Made by a program: the position numbers and the translations under genes
Source of the DNA: Acidobacteriota bacterium
Lineage (GTDB): Bacteria; Acidobacteriota; Blastocatellia; Pyrinomonadales; Pyrinomonadaceae
DNA: 64,000 nt
NCBI GenBank assembly: GCA_019639235.1
Contig: JAHBSG010000015.1
Span: 1-64,000, forward strand
Direction of reading: 5' to 3'
The notes under the pieces: generated by a model
Databases searched by the model: none
The model's input: only the letters and a program-made list of their open reading frames with translations
Told to the model about the DNA's origin: nothing
Shown: piece after piece, positions 8,682 through 18,920 of the stretch
Position numbering within the stretch: the stretch's first letter is position 1
Layout of the letters: every line of letters begins with the position of its first letter

Positions 8682-10841
8682 TTACTGATTCGTGGCCGCT
8701 GCAGTGGCGGTCTTCGCCCCGCTCTGGCCGGCCGCTGTGTCCTGAAGGCGGTCGATGCGATAAATGCCCGAGGAGTGCGAAGCGGCGTAGATCCGGTTCG
8801 GATCGGCCGGGTCGAACGCCATCGCCCAAACGCGGCGGCTCGGGACGACCATGTCCATCGAATCGATCCGCGTCCATTGCTGGCCGGCGTCGCTCGAATA
8901 ATAAAGCCCGCCGCCGATCTCGTGTGCACTGCCAAGGAAGATCTCGTCCGTGTTTTCCGGGTTGATCAGGATTGCCGTGTACTTGCCGAGCGGAAGGTTG
9001 CCGCCGCGTCGGATCCACGTCCGGCCGCCGTCGCGGCTAAGGTAAAATGTCTGCGTCGTTCCGGCATAAACATAGTTTGGCCGCTTCGGGTCCGAAGCGA
9101 GCGAGACGACCGGGATGCCCTGCGGCGTCGCGTTCACTTTCTCCCAGGTCTTGCCATCATCGCGGGTAACGAGAACGCCCGACGTTGCCGTGCCGACCCA
9201 GATAGTTCCCGGAACGAGCGGCGAGGCATGAACAGCAAAGATATTGGCATTTACGCCCTCGCCGAGCTCGAGCTTTTCCCAGCCCTTGGCAATGTCGTAG
9301 GTACGATAGAGCCCCTTGTCGGTTCCGGCGATGATGCCGTTCTTCTCGTCCTCGGTCGGGATCAGGACGCGAACGCTGTCTTCAAGGGCCGGGACGACCT
9401 TTGCCTCAGCAGCAGCCTTCGCGGCTGCGGCCTCGGCGGCCCTACGTTGTGCGGCTGTCATACGGCGGGCCGGAGCCTTACGGACCGGTGCTTTTTTGGG
9501 TGCCGTTAAAAGCGTCCACGATTCGCCGCGGTCTAGCGAGCGGAAGATCCCGCGGTTCGTGCCGAGCAGAAGCCGGGTCGGATCAACGCGGTCCTGCATC
9601 ACGGCAAACGGTGCAACCTGGTCAAGCCCCGCACCGCGGGCCGCGGTCCACGTCTGCCCGCCATCCTTGCTGTAGAAAAGATTGCCGCCGCTGGTCGCGG
9701 TGTTATGTGTTGTTGCGTAGAGCCTTCCGGGCATACCGACGTCCGGCGTTACCGTGTAGGCAAAGCGGCTGGTAAAGCTCTGGTTGGCCGGAGCGAACGT
9801 GCGGCCGCCGTCGTTCGAGATCATCACGCCGTTGTTGTTCGTTCCGATGAAAACACGGTCCGGAGCGTCCGGGTGAACGGCGATCGAATTGACCTCAAGA
9901 TTGCGGGCCGTTGTCATCCGCCAGGTCTTGCCGCCGTCAACCGACATCCAAAAGCCCTCGGTCGTTCCGGCGTAAACGGTTCCCTGCCGCGAAGGATGCT
10001 GCAGAATGTCGCGTGTCCGCCGCGAGGTCGAGGGAATGCCCTGTATCTTTCGCCACTTCTCGCCGCCATTGAGCGATTCGTAAATGCCGCTGCATGCCGA
10101 GGCGACGATGTGGTTGCGATCGCGTTCATTAATGCTGATAGCAAAGACGTCCGAGTCGTCGATCATTCCGTCCTTGATCAGCCGCCAGTTCTTGCCGTTG
10201 TCGGTCGATTTATAGGCTCGCCACCAGGTGCCGGCATAGATCGTTCCGGTGCTTCGCGGGTCGATCGCAAGCGAGTTGACGTTGATCGGCATCGACTCGG
10301 ACGAGATCTTTTCCCAGCTATCGCCCGAATCGCTTGAGACAAAAACGCCGTTCGTTGAACCGACAAAGAGGTAGTTCGGGTCGCTCTCGGCCTGCGTCAT
10401 CGCGTGGATGGCCTCGTTCTTAAGTTCCTTGGCCTCGCGCCAGGTCTTGCCGCCGTCTTTCGACTTGAAAAAGCCGCCCGCTCCCTTGTGGCGGTGGCCG
10501 GAGGCGTAGATGACGTTCGAATCGCGGCGGTCAACGAAAAGATCGTCGATGGTCAACTGCGGCTGCTCGAGATTGACCAGCAAACGCCACGTCCGCCCGG
10601 CATCGGCCGAGGTGTGGATCTGCCCGTCAAGCGTACTGATATAGAGCCGGTCCTTGTTGTTCGGGTCGATCGCCACCGAGCGGACATCGCCGCCCTCGGG
10701 GCCGATAACGGTCCAGGCGGTCATTCCCTTTTTGTCGGTATAAACATCGCCGCCCGAGCCAAGGACGACCTGGCTGAGCAGAAGCGATGCCAGGACCGAA
10801 AGATGCAGAACAGTGCCGATGATTCCTTTTGATCTCTTCAT
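8682..10841 (-). CDS. Exported Asp-box (BNR/sortilin-like) propeller protein
   Basis: A 719-residue exported protein with an N-terminal signal sequence (cleavage near residue 28) and about twelve Asp-box repeats of the form S-x-D-x-G-x-T-W: TSADAGRTW, KSKDGGKTW, VSSDSGDSW, KSTDNGKNW, MSVDGGKTW, YSKDGGQTW, RSLDRGESW, LSRDGGRTW, YSSDAGQQW and others. These mark beta-propeller blades as in VPS10/sortilin and sialidase-like proteins and are common in secreted Acidobacteriota proteins of unknown role. Around residues 447-478 the propeller is interrupted by a Lys/Arg/Ala-rich linker (APARRMTAAQRRAAEAAA) that probably separates two propellers. No sialidase catalytic residues were identified, so an enzyme activity is not claimed. 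It is transcribed alone, with an intrinsic terminator. Confidence 0.85.
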   Translation of the reverse strand: MKRSKGIIGTVLHLSVLASLLLSQVVLGSGGDVYTDKKGMTAWTVIGPEGGDVRSVAIDPNNKDRLYISTLDGQIHTSADAGRTWRLLVNLEQPQLTIDDLFVDRRDSNVIYASGHRHKGAGGFFKSKDGGKTWREAKELKNEAIHAMTQAESDPNYLFVGSTNGVFVSSDSGDSWEKISSESMPINVNSLAIDPRSTGTIYAGTWWRAYKSTDNGKNWRLIKDGMIDDSDVFAISINERDRNHIVASACSGIYESLNGGEKWRKIQGIPSTSRRTRDILQHPSRQGTVYAGTTEGFWMSVDGGKTWRMTTARNLEVNSIAVHPDAPDRVFIGTNNNGVMISNDGGRTFAPANQSFTSRFAYTVTPDVGMPGRLYATTHNTATSGGNLFYSKDGGQTWTAARGAGLDQVAPFAVMQDRVDPTRLLLGTNRGIFRSLDRGESWTLLTAPKKAPVRKAPARRMTAAQRRAAEAAAAKAAAEAKVVPALEDSVRVLIPTEDEKNGIIAGTDKGLYRTYDIAKGWEKLELGEGVNANIFAVHASPLVPGTIWVGTATSGVLVTRDDGKTWEKVNATPQGIPVVSLASDPKRPNYVYAGTTQTFYLSRDGGRTWIRRGGNLPLGKYTAILINPENTDEIFLGSAHEIGGGLYYSSDAGQQWTRIDSMDMVVPSRRVWAMAFDPADPNRIYAASHSSGIYRIDRLQDTAAGQSGAKTATAAATNQ

Positions 10842-11046
10842 TATTGCTTCCCGTTACTTGTCGAAAACTGAAAAGGGTTTGCGAGGCCGATGGTTAGGAT
10901 GATGCGGCCGCCCGCGGGGTTTGCAGCAAATCGCTGCCGGCCGAAATTTGCCCTGCCATCAGAAATACTTTCTACATACTAAAAAATTCCCAATGCTAAA
11001 GCAACACTTTAAGTTCGGCAAAGCTTACCAGCAGGCCGGAAATGAA

Positions 11047-11077
11047 AAAGCGGAGCCTCGAAATGAGGCCCCGCTTT
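11047..11077 (-). terminator. Intrinsic terminator of the large outer-membrane protein gene
   Basis: A 13-bp stem (AAAGCGG...CCGCTTT with one internal mismatch) and a 5-nt loop, followed on the minus strand by TTTTTCATTT, 40 nt after the stop codon at 11117. Confidence 0.75.
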
Positions 11078-11116
11078 GATGTTCATCTGCCTCGCGGCAG
11101 GTGAAGCTTGTCCCAA

Positions 11117-13582
11117 TTACGGATTCGGGTTCTCAGCACCCGGCGGTACGCGATAGAGCTTGGTGTTGATTCCAGCACCGAGGTCTCCTCCGCGGACCAT
11201 CGTGATCCGGCTGCGGTCGAACCGGCGGAACGAGATGTGGTTGTTGATCAACCGTTCGCGTGCTGCGATCTCGCGTTCCGAACCGTAGTTGATGATGTAG
11301 CCCTGGTTGGTCGGGTTGTTCTGCAGTTCAACGAAGAAGGCGTCGAGACGTGCTCTTACGTCGTCGTTCTGCAGTTTGCCGAACTCATCCACGAGTACAG
11401 CTTCCGGATTCCTGTCAACGATACCGCTGTCCGAATCTTCGCTCGGGCAGTTGCACGAAGGATCGAGTCCGCCAAGCGTTACACGAGCCGTGATGGTGCT
11501 GCCGGCATCGCTACGCGAGGTGCGTACGCGGATGCTCGGGGTGCCCTGGCCGCTTTCGATGGTGCCGCCGCCGCTGATGTTCCAGTTGTAGGTAACATCC
11601 GGGCCGCCGCTTACGTTAGCGGTAAAGGTCATCACGTCACCCGGGTTCGTGACACCGGCCGGTCCGCTGACGGACAGGGTCGGGCACTCGCAGGTGATGC
11701 AGTTCGGGCAGTCTTCAACGGTGACCGTACGGGTCTGCGTCTGTCCGCAGAATCCGCAGCCATCGTCAACACCGGCCGTGATCGTGTAGGTTCCCGGCCG
11801 AACGCCGCTGAGGTCCCACTGCACGTTAGCGCCCGAGCCGACGATGCGGCCGCCGCTAACAGTGTAGTTATAGACAAGCGGGTCATTTTCCGGATCCGTC
11901 GCTGTCGTCGTGACATTGATCGTCGTGTTGTCGTTGCAGCTCAGGCCTTCGGCCGGACGTCCTGCAGCACACGGCAGCGTGATCGTGCTGTCGCTGACCT
12001 CGATCGCCGTTACGTTTGCCGGCTGGTTGACGATGTCGCCCAACCGCGTGTTGCGGCGTCCGATCCAGGTCTGGAAGATGAATCCGTGCGGGTCCTGCGA
12101 AAGCTGGAAGCCCGGAGGAACACCAGAGAACCGGGTGTTGATGACCTGCGGAACACAGATCGGGCCCTTTCCGACTCCATCCGTGGGTTGCTGCGTAACA
12201 GCCGTACACGGAACGAAGACGCTGTTGTTGAACGTTTCGTCATCAAAGATACCGTCATCCTGCTGATTTACGTTGTAGCGGTAGGCAAAGCCCATACCGA
12301 ACCAACGTGTCGGGAAGATGCGGAATCCGCCGATGAAGTCCATCGGATGATGCTCGAATGCGTTCGGCGTGCGTCCGCCAACATAGCGAAGCGAACGGAA
12401 CTCGAGGATCGGCTGGAAGTAGCGGTTGACCGGGAAGTCAACACCGACAGCCGTCAGGAGTTCATCCGGACGATCGAGAAGCGTGAATTCGCCGCCGGGG
12501 AATTCGCCCTTCACATCAGCATTCCAGTGGTAGCCGACGTTGGCCGAGAAATTCACCCACTTTGCAAGCCGTGCATCAGCAAACATGCCGACGATGAAGT
12601 CGCCGCGGTTACCGCCCGGGCTGGCACCACGCTGGAGCTGGTTAAAGCCGCCTGCCCCGTCTGCCGTATCGGCATAGAAGCGATAGCCGGCATTGATACC
12701 AAAGCCGATCGGGTTATTGACGTTGGTCCAACGCCACTTACCACCGACCGTGAAGGTGCTGAATGCCGAGGTGCCCCACGTACGATTCATGAACGGAGCA
12801 TCAGCAAGGTACGACGGAGCCGTGGTGAATACGGTCGGGGCCGAACCTGCCGGAGCACCGGTCGGTGACTGAAGCGTGATCGTCTGGAGCACAACGCCCG
12901 GAAGAATGCTGCCGTAAACCGAACCGAGGCCCGGGAAGAGGTCAGCACCGCCGCCGCTTGCACGTGGCGGTCCGATCAAGGCGTTCGTTCCTGCCGGGAA
13001 GCCGAAGAGCGGTCCCGAGAAGAACGGCGGCGTGAGGCCGAATGAGCCCGCGCTTCCGCCGATATACGGGAACTGAACGAACGGAGCCGTTCCCGCCGGG
13101 CGATAAACCGCCTGGCCGGAGAACGGGCCCGGAGTGGCGCCCTGCGGAGCGAGTATGATCGCTGCCGGGCTGATCCCGCCGATACGTGAATTCGGAAGAG
13201 CGAATGCCGAGAGGTTCCTCGGCGAGTTGATCTTCAATCCGCGATACGCGTCAGTGTTAAAATAAAGTTCGAAGTAGTTGGTCAGACCTACCTGGAAGCT
13301 TACAGGGATCTCAGTGAAGTCAGCATTGCCGGGATCCCGGTCAAAATTGCTGATCGCTGCACTAAAGGTGAATTCCCCTTTCCTCAGGGTTTGACCGTCC
13401 AAGACCGTAAAAAGGCCCGTGCCGCCGCCCATGGGGCCGCCCGTGCCGACGGTCGGAGCCGTGTTTCTAGGGTCCTTCTCCGAGCGCTTGCTGTTGTCAG
13501 TGCTCGTCGTCTGGGCGATGCCCGCGACCACGAAAGTAAACAGAGCCAGCGTCAAGAAAACCACTCTATAACCGAGTTTCAT
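11117..13582 (-). CDS. Large outer-membrane protein: barrel, Ig/PKD-like domains, OmpA-like end
   Basis: An 821-residue exported protein. A signal peptide (MKLGYRVVFLTLALFTFVV, cut near AGIAQ) precedes a roughly 480-residue barrel-like region with typical strands (FTFSAAISNFDRD, VGLTNYFELYFNTD, FGMGFAYRYNVNQ). Two Ig/PKD-like domains follow, with the cysteine-rich joint CGFCGQTQTRTVTVEDC and CITCECPTLSVSG. The last 100 residues (VDEFGKLQNDDVRARLDAFF, YIINYGS) resemble a degenerate OmpA-type peptidoglycan-binding domain. It probably ties the outer membrane to the wall; that role is inference. Two adjacent ATGs compete for the start: the second (13582) is preferred because GGAGG lies 6 nt before it. 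Confidence 0.75.
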   Translation of the reverse strand: MKLGYRVVFLTLALFTFVVAGIAQTTSTDNSKRSEKDPRNTAPTVGTGGPMGGGTGLFTVLDGQTLRKGEFTFSAAISNFDRDPGNADFTEIPVSFQVGLTNYFELYFNTDAYRGLKINSPRNLSAFALPNSRIGGISPAAIILAPQGATPGPFSGQAVYRPAGTAPFVQFPYIGGSAGSFGLTPPFFSGPLFGFPAGTNALIGPPRASGGGADLFPGLGSVYGSILPGVVLQTITLQSPTGAPAGSAPTVFTTAPSYLADAPFMNRTWGTSAFSTFTVGGKWRWTNVNNPIGFGINAGYRFYADTADGAGGFNQLQRGASPGGNRGDFIVGMFADARLAKWVNFSANVGYHWNADVKGEFPGGEFTLLDRPDELLTAVGVDFPVNRYFQPILEFRSLRYVGGRTPNAFEHHPMDFIGGFRIFPTRWFGMGFAYRYNVNQQDDGIFDDETFNNSVFVPCTAVTQQPTDGVGKGPICVPQVINTRFSGVPPGFQLSQDPHGFIFQTWIGRRNTRLGDIVNQPANVTAIEVSDSTITLPCAAGRPAEGLSCNDNTTINVTTTATDPENDPLVYNYTVSGGRIVGSGANVQWDLSGVRPGTYTITAGVDDGCGFCGQTQTRTVTVEDCPNCITCECPTLSVSGPAGVTNPGDVMTFTANVSGGPDVTYNWNISGGGTIESGQGTPSIRVRTSRSDAGSTITARVTLGGLDPSCNCPSEDSDSGIVDRNPEAVLVDEFGKLQNDDVRARLDAFFVELQNNPTNQGYIINYGSEREIAARERLINNHISFRRFDRSRITMVRGGDLGAGINTKLYRVPPGAENPNP

Positions 13583-13678
13583 CATATTCCTCCGCCGAAA
13601 AAATGGATCAATTTCAATTGTTATCAATTAAAAACAGTGCTGCACTCTCATTGGGCAGCAAACGTGGCCCGGGACTCC

Positions 13679-13706
13679 CGAGAAACCGTTTTCACGCGGT
13701 TTCTCG
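13679..13706. promoter_or_regulatory. Perfect hairpin between gdhA and the outer-membrane protein gene
   Basis: A perfect 10-bp inverted repeat (CGAGAAACCG and its complement, 8-nt loop) lies in the 275-bp gap. It could end the glutamate dehydrogenase transcript or sit in the leader of the downstream gene; neither side has a T run. The rest of the gap is AT-rich next to 13600-13650 and shows no further recognisable element. Confidence 0.4.
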
Positions 13707-13857
13707 CTGAAATTTCCAAAGGCCTTTAAACTGAACTCTTAGCTCGCCCGGCTGGCTAGACCGCTGTAAATACACTAACCGCCAGACTTACTTCTGTTAG
13801 ACGATATTACAACTCAAACCGAAAATCAAGTGTTTTTAACAAATTAACAGCTTTCGG

Positions 13858-15147
<1,290 letters not shown>

Positions 15148-15203
15148 TTCTTATCGATTCTCCAAATTATACCGGCGGCCATCTGCCGCCATTTAATAAG
15201 TAA

Positions 15204-16043
15204 CTATCCTTTTGCAGGGTTCATCGAGCCCGAGCGAAAACCTTCCAGGTCGAGCGTTACGAATTTGAACCCAAGCGGCTTCATCTCGCCGGCCAGTTGC
15301 TCGATTACCGCGGGCACGAGCAAACGCTCGAACTCGCCCTTTGCGACCTCAATGCGGGCCAGGTCGCCGTGAACGCGAAGCCGGAACTCGCGAAATCCGT
15401 GTCGGCGAATTATCTCTTCGCCCTTTTCAACGGCCGTGAGCCTGCCGATCGAGACCGGCGTTCCCGGTGCGATCCGCGAAGCAAGACACGGGCTTGCCGG
15501 AAGTTCGGCGGTCTCGAGCCCATGCTGCCGGCTGAACTCTCTTATCTCCGCCTTGCTGAAACCGAGTTCGGCAAGCGGGCTGCGGACGTTCTTTAGCTCG
15601 GCTGCCCTGCGGCCAGGCCTGTGATCGCCCAGGTCGTCGGCGTTCGTACCGTCGAGCACGACGGCTTTTGCATCACCCGCGATCTCGGCCAATACGCCGT
15701 AAAGCTCGTCCTTGCAGAAAAAGCACCGGTCGCCTGCGTTCGCCCGGTACTTCTCACTTTCGATCTCGCGTGTTTCGACCATCCGCCATTTGAGGCTGTA
15801 GCGACGGGCAAAGCTCTCGGCCTGTTGCCGCTGATGCCCGGAAACGCTTGGCGAGAGCCCTGTAACGGCCTCGGCCGCGTCGCCGAGTTCGTCCTTCGCG
15901 ACCCATGCAAGATATGAACTGTCAACGCCGCCCGAGTAGGCGACCAACACCGAACCGAAACTTCGCATCAAAGCCCTTAATTCCTGCTCTTTACCGGTCC
16001 GTGCCGGTGAAACGCCGTGGGCGGATTTACTTTCGGTCTGCAT
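15204..16043 (-). CDS. larE: LarE-like sulfur transferase (PP-loop ATPase)
   Basis: A 279-residue member of the LarE/NcpE family. LarE activates the carboxylates of the pyridinium biscarboxylate mononucleotide with ATP and transfers sulfur to them, to build the nickel-pincer cofactor of lactate racemase and relatives. The PP-loop VAYSGGVDSSYLAW is at about residues 33-46. Conserved cysteines occur in DRCFFCKDELY and in ELPASPCLASRI. The first type of LarE sacrifices one cysteine; other homologues use three cysteines to hold an iron-sulfur cluster. The CxxC plus later Cys seen here would allow the latter, which is inference. larB, larC and larA are not in the window. The start lacks a clear ribosome-binding site. 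Confidence 0.8.
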   Translation of the reverse strand: MQTESKSAHGVSPARTGKEQELRALMRSFGSVLVAYSGGVDSSYLAWVAKDELGDAAEAVTGLSPSVSGHQRQQAESFARRYSLKWRMVETREIESEKYRANAGDRCFFCKDELYGVLAEIAGDAKAVVLDGTNADDLGDHRPGRRAAELKNVRSPLAELGFSKAEIREFSRQHGLETAELPASPCLASRIAPGTPVSIGRLTAVEKGEEIIRRHGFREFRLRVHGDLARIEVAKGEFERLLVPAVIEQLAGEMKPLGFKFVTLDLEGFRSGSMNPAKG

Positions 16044-16215
16044 CGAACTACGCGCTAAGAACTTTGTACCGACATCGATACAAAGCCAAAATCTTAACGT
16101 AGCAAAATGCGGTTAGCAACCGTCTAGGTTCGAAATTGCGAACCGTCGGAAAACGGCAAAAAATTTAACTTTTATCGGGGCCGCGTGATATCATCAAGGC
16201 TCCAAGTTCAACACC

Positions 16216-17661
16216 GTGGTCCAACTCTCGAAAATCCGGCAGGCAGTCGAAACGGGGCGTCCTTTTGCCCTTGCGATGCTAATTCTTTGCCTGTGCGTCT
16301 TCGCCTCTTTTTCTTTCGCCCAGGAAGAGACCGACCCGACGGCGGACGCGATCGCTCTATTTGAGGAAGGCCAGGACCTGCACGAAAAGGGCAACCTTCG
16401 CGGTGCTATCGAGCTTTACACTAAAGCTCTAGCGCTGATACCGGAGTTTCCCGAGGCCGAACTACAGAAAGGTAATGCTCATCTCTCATTAAAAGAGACG
16501 TCGGAGGCTGAAGCCGCTTTTCGGCGTGCGGTCGAGCTTCGCGAAGATTGGTCGCTTGCACTTGCCTCGCTCGGCTCGCTGCTTGTGCAGAAGGGCGAGT
16601 TTGCCGAGGCCGAGCCTTTGCTTGCCAAAGCGATAAAGCTCGACGAGCAGAACTACCCTGCTCTTTCGGCAATGGCGGAACTTCGCCTGCGGACGAACGC
16701 ATCCGAAGCAATTCTTCGTGAGCTACTCTTAACATTGACTTCGTTGACGACCGGCAAAGTGAACCCGCCCGCATCGGCCTGGGCTTCGAGGGCGGCCATC
16801 GAAAATCGGCTTGGCGACCTTCGCTCGGCAAAGGCAAGCATCAGCCGGGCTCTCGCTACTGAACCATCGAGCATTTCCGCTCTAGCCGAAGCGGCCGAGA
16901 TCGCTCTTCGCGAGAACGACCCGGCGAGTGCCGAAGAGTTTGCTCGTCGGTTTGAAGCGGCCGGCGGCGATCCGGATGCGGTGAGGCTTTTCCGTGCGAG
17001 AGCGCTTCTGCTTCGCGATGACGTCGCCGGGGCGGAGAAGATTCTGGCCTCGGCCTCGCCCGATAACAAGGACGCTGCGAAGCTGCTCGAGCGGATCCGT
17101 GCATCCGCCGCGGCCGATCCCGCCGAACTTGAAAAAGAGCTCGAGGCGAAGCCGAATGATCCGGCTATACTCGGAAGGCTTTGCACACTCTGTCGCCGGA
17201 GCGACCCGCCAAAGGCTTTGCAGTATTGCCAGGCGGCCTACAACGCCGAGCCCGGAAATACCGGCCATGCGGTCGGCTTCGCGGCTGCTCTTGTGCAGGC
17301 AAAGAACTTTTCGGCAGCCGCTGAGCTTCTGAAAAAGCTCACCGCGGCAGAACCGGAGAATGCGACGATCAGGGCGAACCTTGCGACCGCTTTATTCCAG
17401 CTTCGCCGTTACGCGGAGGCGAAGGCTGAGTTTCGATGGCTTATCGATCGCCAGCCGGAACTCGCCGCCGCGTATTATTTCCTGGGCGTTGCCCATGACA
17501 ACCTTGGGGAATATTTGGACGCGATGGCAAACTATCAGGAGTTTCTTCGCCGTGCGAAGATCGCCGAGTTTAAGGACGAGATCGACCGGATAAATCTCCG
17601 GCTGCCGGCTCTCGACCGCCAGATAAAAGCAGATAAGGGAAAGAAGGCTAACGAAGAATAA
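16216..17661 (+). CDS. Exported TPR-repeat protein
   Basis: A 481-residue protein with an N-terminal hydrophobic segment (AMLILCLCVFASFSFAQ, signal peptide or anchor, about residues 20-36) and tetratricopeptide helices through most of its length (for example AIALFEEGQDLHEKGNLRGA, ALASLGSLLVQKGEFAEAEP, ANLATALFQLRRYAEAKAEF, AYYFLGVAHDNLGEYLDAMA). TPRs are protein-protein scaffolds; this one would act in the periplasm. Start uncertain: GTG at 16216 gives a long n-region, while the ATG at residue 21 would give a short signal; neither has a good ribosome-binding site. The next gene starts 3 nt after its stop, and a third follows in the same way, so the three probably form one functional unit. Diverges from larE across 172 bp. 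Confidence 0.8.
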   Translation: MVQLSKIRQAVETGRPFALAMLILCLCVFASFSFAQEETDPTADAIALFEEGQDLHEKGNLRGAIELYTKALALIPEFPEAELQKGNAHLSLKETSEAEAAFRRAVELREDWSLALASLGSLLVQKGEFAEAEPLLAKAIKLDEQNYPALSAMAELRLRTNASEAILRELLLTLTSLTTGKVNPPASAWASRAAIENRLGDLRSAKASISRALATEPSSISALAEAAEIALRENDPASAEEFARRFEAAGGDPDAVRLFRARALLLRDDVAGAEKILASASPDNKDAAKLLERIRASAAADPAELEKELEAKPNDPAILGRLCTLCRRSDPPKALQYCQAAYNAEPGNTGHAVGFAAALVQAKNFSAAAELLKKLTAAEPENATIRANLATALFQLRRYAEAKAEFRWLIDRQPELAAAYYFLGVAHDNLGEYLDAMANYQEFLRRAKIAEFKDEIDRINLRLPALDRQIKADKGKKANEE

Positions 17662-17663
17662 CG

Positions 17664-18245
17664 ATGACCTATTTCACAAACACATCGCCATTTGCCAATA
17701 CACGTAGCCGGGCCTGCTCGGCAACGAGGCAGGCGGTGTTTTTGTGTTTCGGCATCCTTTTTTCGACACTCGCGGCCGCGACCGCCTCCGCACAGGACGA
17801 CCCGCCGCAGTATGAGCTTGCTCCGCCGCCGCTAATGGTGATGTCGAAGGCCGAGCGCGACAAGCTCGACATGGAACAGGGCATAAGAAAGCGAACCCAG
17901 CTCGCCCTCGAGCTAATGGACGCCCGCGTCGGCCTGGCGGAAACTGCGAATACCCGCGACGACCTTAACGAGATGTTCTCGCACCTAGGGGCATTCTCGG
18001 CGATCATGGAAGACACTTTGGCGTTCCTGAAAACGGCGGACCCGAACCGCGGCCGAACGCTCGACAACTTCAAACGGCTCGAGATCGGGCTTCGCCGCTT
18101 CTCGCCCCGGCTTGAGCTGATCCGACGCGAGCTTCCGCTAACGCACGAATTTTACGTCCGCAGTTTGCTCCGTCAACTACGCGACGCGCGCTCGCGGGCA
18201 CTCGATCCGCTTTTTGATGATTCGGTCATCCGCAGCAGTACCTGA
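17664..18245 (+). CDS. Exported protein of unknown function, second gene of TPR operon
   Basis: A 193-residue protein with a signal sequence (hydrophobic stretch around residues 24-40, cut near ATASAQ) and a mature part that is mostly charged alpha-helix (SKAERDKLDMEQGIRKRTQL, LKTADPNRGRTLDNF, RRFSPRLELIRRELP). No family was recognised. Helical spacing and the lack of cysteines suggest a small periplasmic helical bundle. It begins 3 nt after the TPR gene stop and ends 3 nt before the next gene, pointing to a stoichiometric partner of the TPR protein. Confidence 0.7.
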   Translation: MTYFTNTSPFANTRSRACSATRQAVFLCFGILFSTLAAATASAQDDPPQYELAPPPLMVMSKAERDKLDMEQGIRKRTQLALELMDARVGLAETANTRDDLNEMFSHLGAFSAIMEDTLAFLKTADPNRGRTLDNFKRLEIGLRRFSPRLELIRRELPLTHEFYVRSLLRQLRDARSRALDPLFDDSVIRSST

Positions 18246-18247
18246 AT

Positions 18248-18796
18248 ATGAAGCGTTCCTTTTTCTACCCGCTTTTTCTTATCGCCGTAACTCTCGTCGC
18301 CGGCGCCGGTGAGGCCTCGGCCCAGCGCGACTACATGACCGAAGAGGAGATCGAGATCGTCCGCGACGCGCAGGACATCGATCTTCGCATCGACGTGCTG
18401 ACGAAGATGATCGACAGGAGGCTGGCTGCTCTTGGGATAGAACACGGCGGCTGGAAGAACGCCGCGAAGGAAGATCCGAAATGGGGGCCGCTGCCGAAGG
18501 GCTCGCGTGCGGAACTGCTAACGGACATACGGCGGCTGATCGAGAAATCGATCGATGACATCGAGACCATCGCCGACCGCGACGACCGAGCACTGGAGCA
18601 AAACAAGATGGGCGGAAAGCTCTTTCCGAAAGCCATCCATATGCTCGACGCGGCCGGCCAACGCTACACCGCTATATTCAAAAAACTGCTTGACGGCAAC
18701 ACTGAAGAACGCGAACGCGGCGTCCTGCTAAACTCCATCGACCTCTGCGACCAAATAAACGCCGCAGCCAAAACCATCCCAAAACCAAAGAAGTGA
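18248..18796 (+). CDS. Exported protein of unknown function, third gene of TPR operon
   Basis: A 182-residue protein with a clear signal peptide (MKRSFFYPLFLIAVTLVAGA, cut near EASAQ). The mature protein is a helical, charge-rich domain: EEEIEIVRDAQDIDLRIDVL, a Gly/Trp loop GGWKNAAKEDPKWGPLP, and LLTDIRRLIEKSIDDIETIA. Its helical character resembles the preceding protein, and the two may be distant paralogues. No enzyme motif or known family was recognised. Its stop codon lies at the edge of a repeated segment resembling the pntB 3' end, so the operon ends where the repeat-rich zone begins. Confidence 0.7.
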   Translation: MKRSFFYPLFLIAVTLVAGAGEASAQRDYMTEEEIEIVRDAQDIDLRIDVLTKMIDRRLAALGIEHGGWKNAAKEDPKWGPLPKGSRAELLTDIRRLIEKSIDDIETIADRDDRALEQNKMGGKLFPKAIHMLDAAGQRYTAIFKKLLDGNTEERERGVLLNSIDLCDQINAAAKTIPKPKK

Positions 18797-18854
18797 TCAC
18801 CCGCGCATCGCCGTCAATATCTCATCCACATTCATCTTCACATCAACGAAGAGC
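18795..18854 (-). repeat. Copy of a pntB-like 3' tail
   Basis: About 60 bp matching the 3' end of pntB (20581-20640) at roughly 50 of 60 positions without gaps. Read on the minus strand it encodes [19 protein letters not shown] and a stop, against [19 protein letters not shown] in PntB. It sits directly against the palindromic element at 18860. Confidence 0.65.
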
Positions 18855-18859
18855 TTCAC

Positions 18860-18920
18860 AAAGCTCCCCTCCTTACGAAGGAGGGGTGGCACCCGCTTCG
18901 GGTGACGGGGTGGTTCTCTC
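18860..18920 (+). repeat. Two-hairpin palindromic element, copy 1
   Basis: Contains CCCCTCCTTACGAAGGAGGGG (a stem with 9-bp arms), then TGG, then the second hairpin CACCCGCTTCGGGTG, then ACGGGGTGGTTCTCT. It is in the opposite orientation to copies 4-6 (20339-20561) and in the same orientation as copies 2 and 3. Confidence 0.85.
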
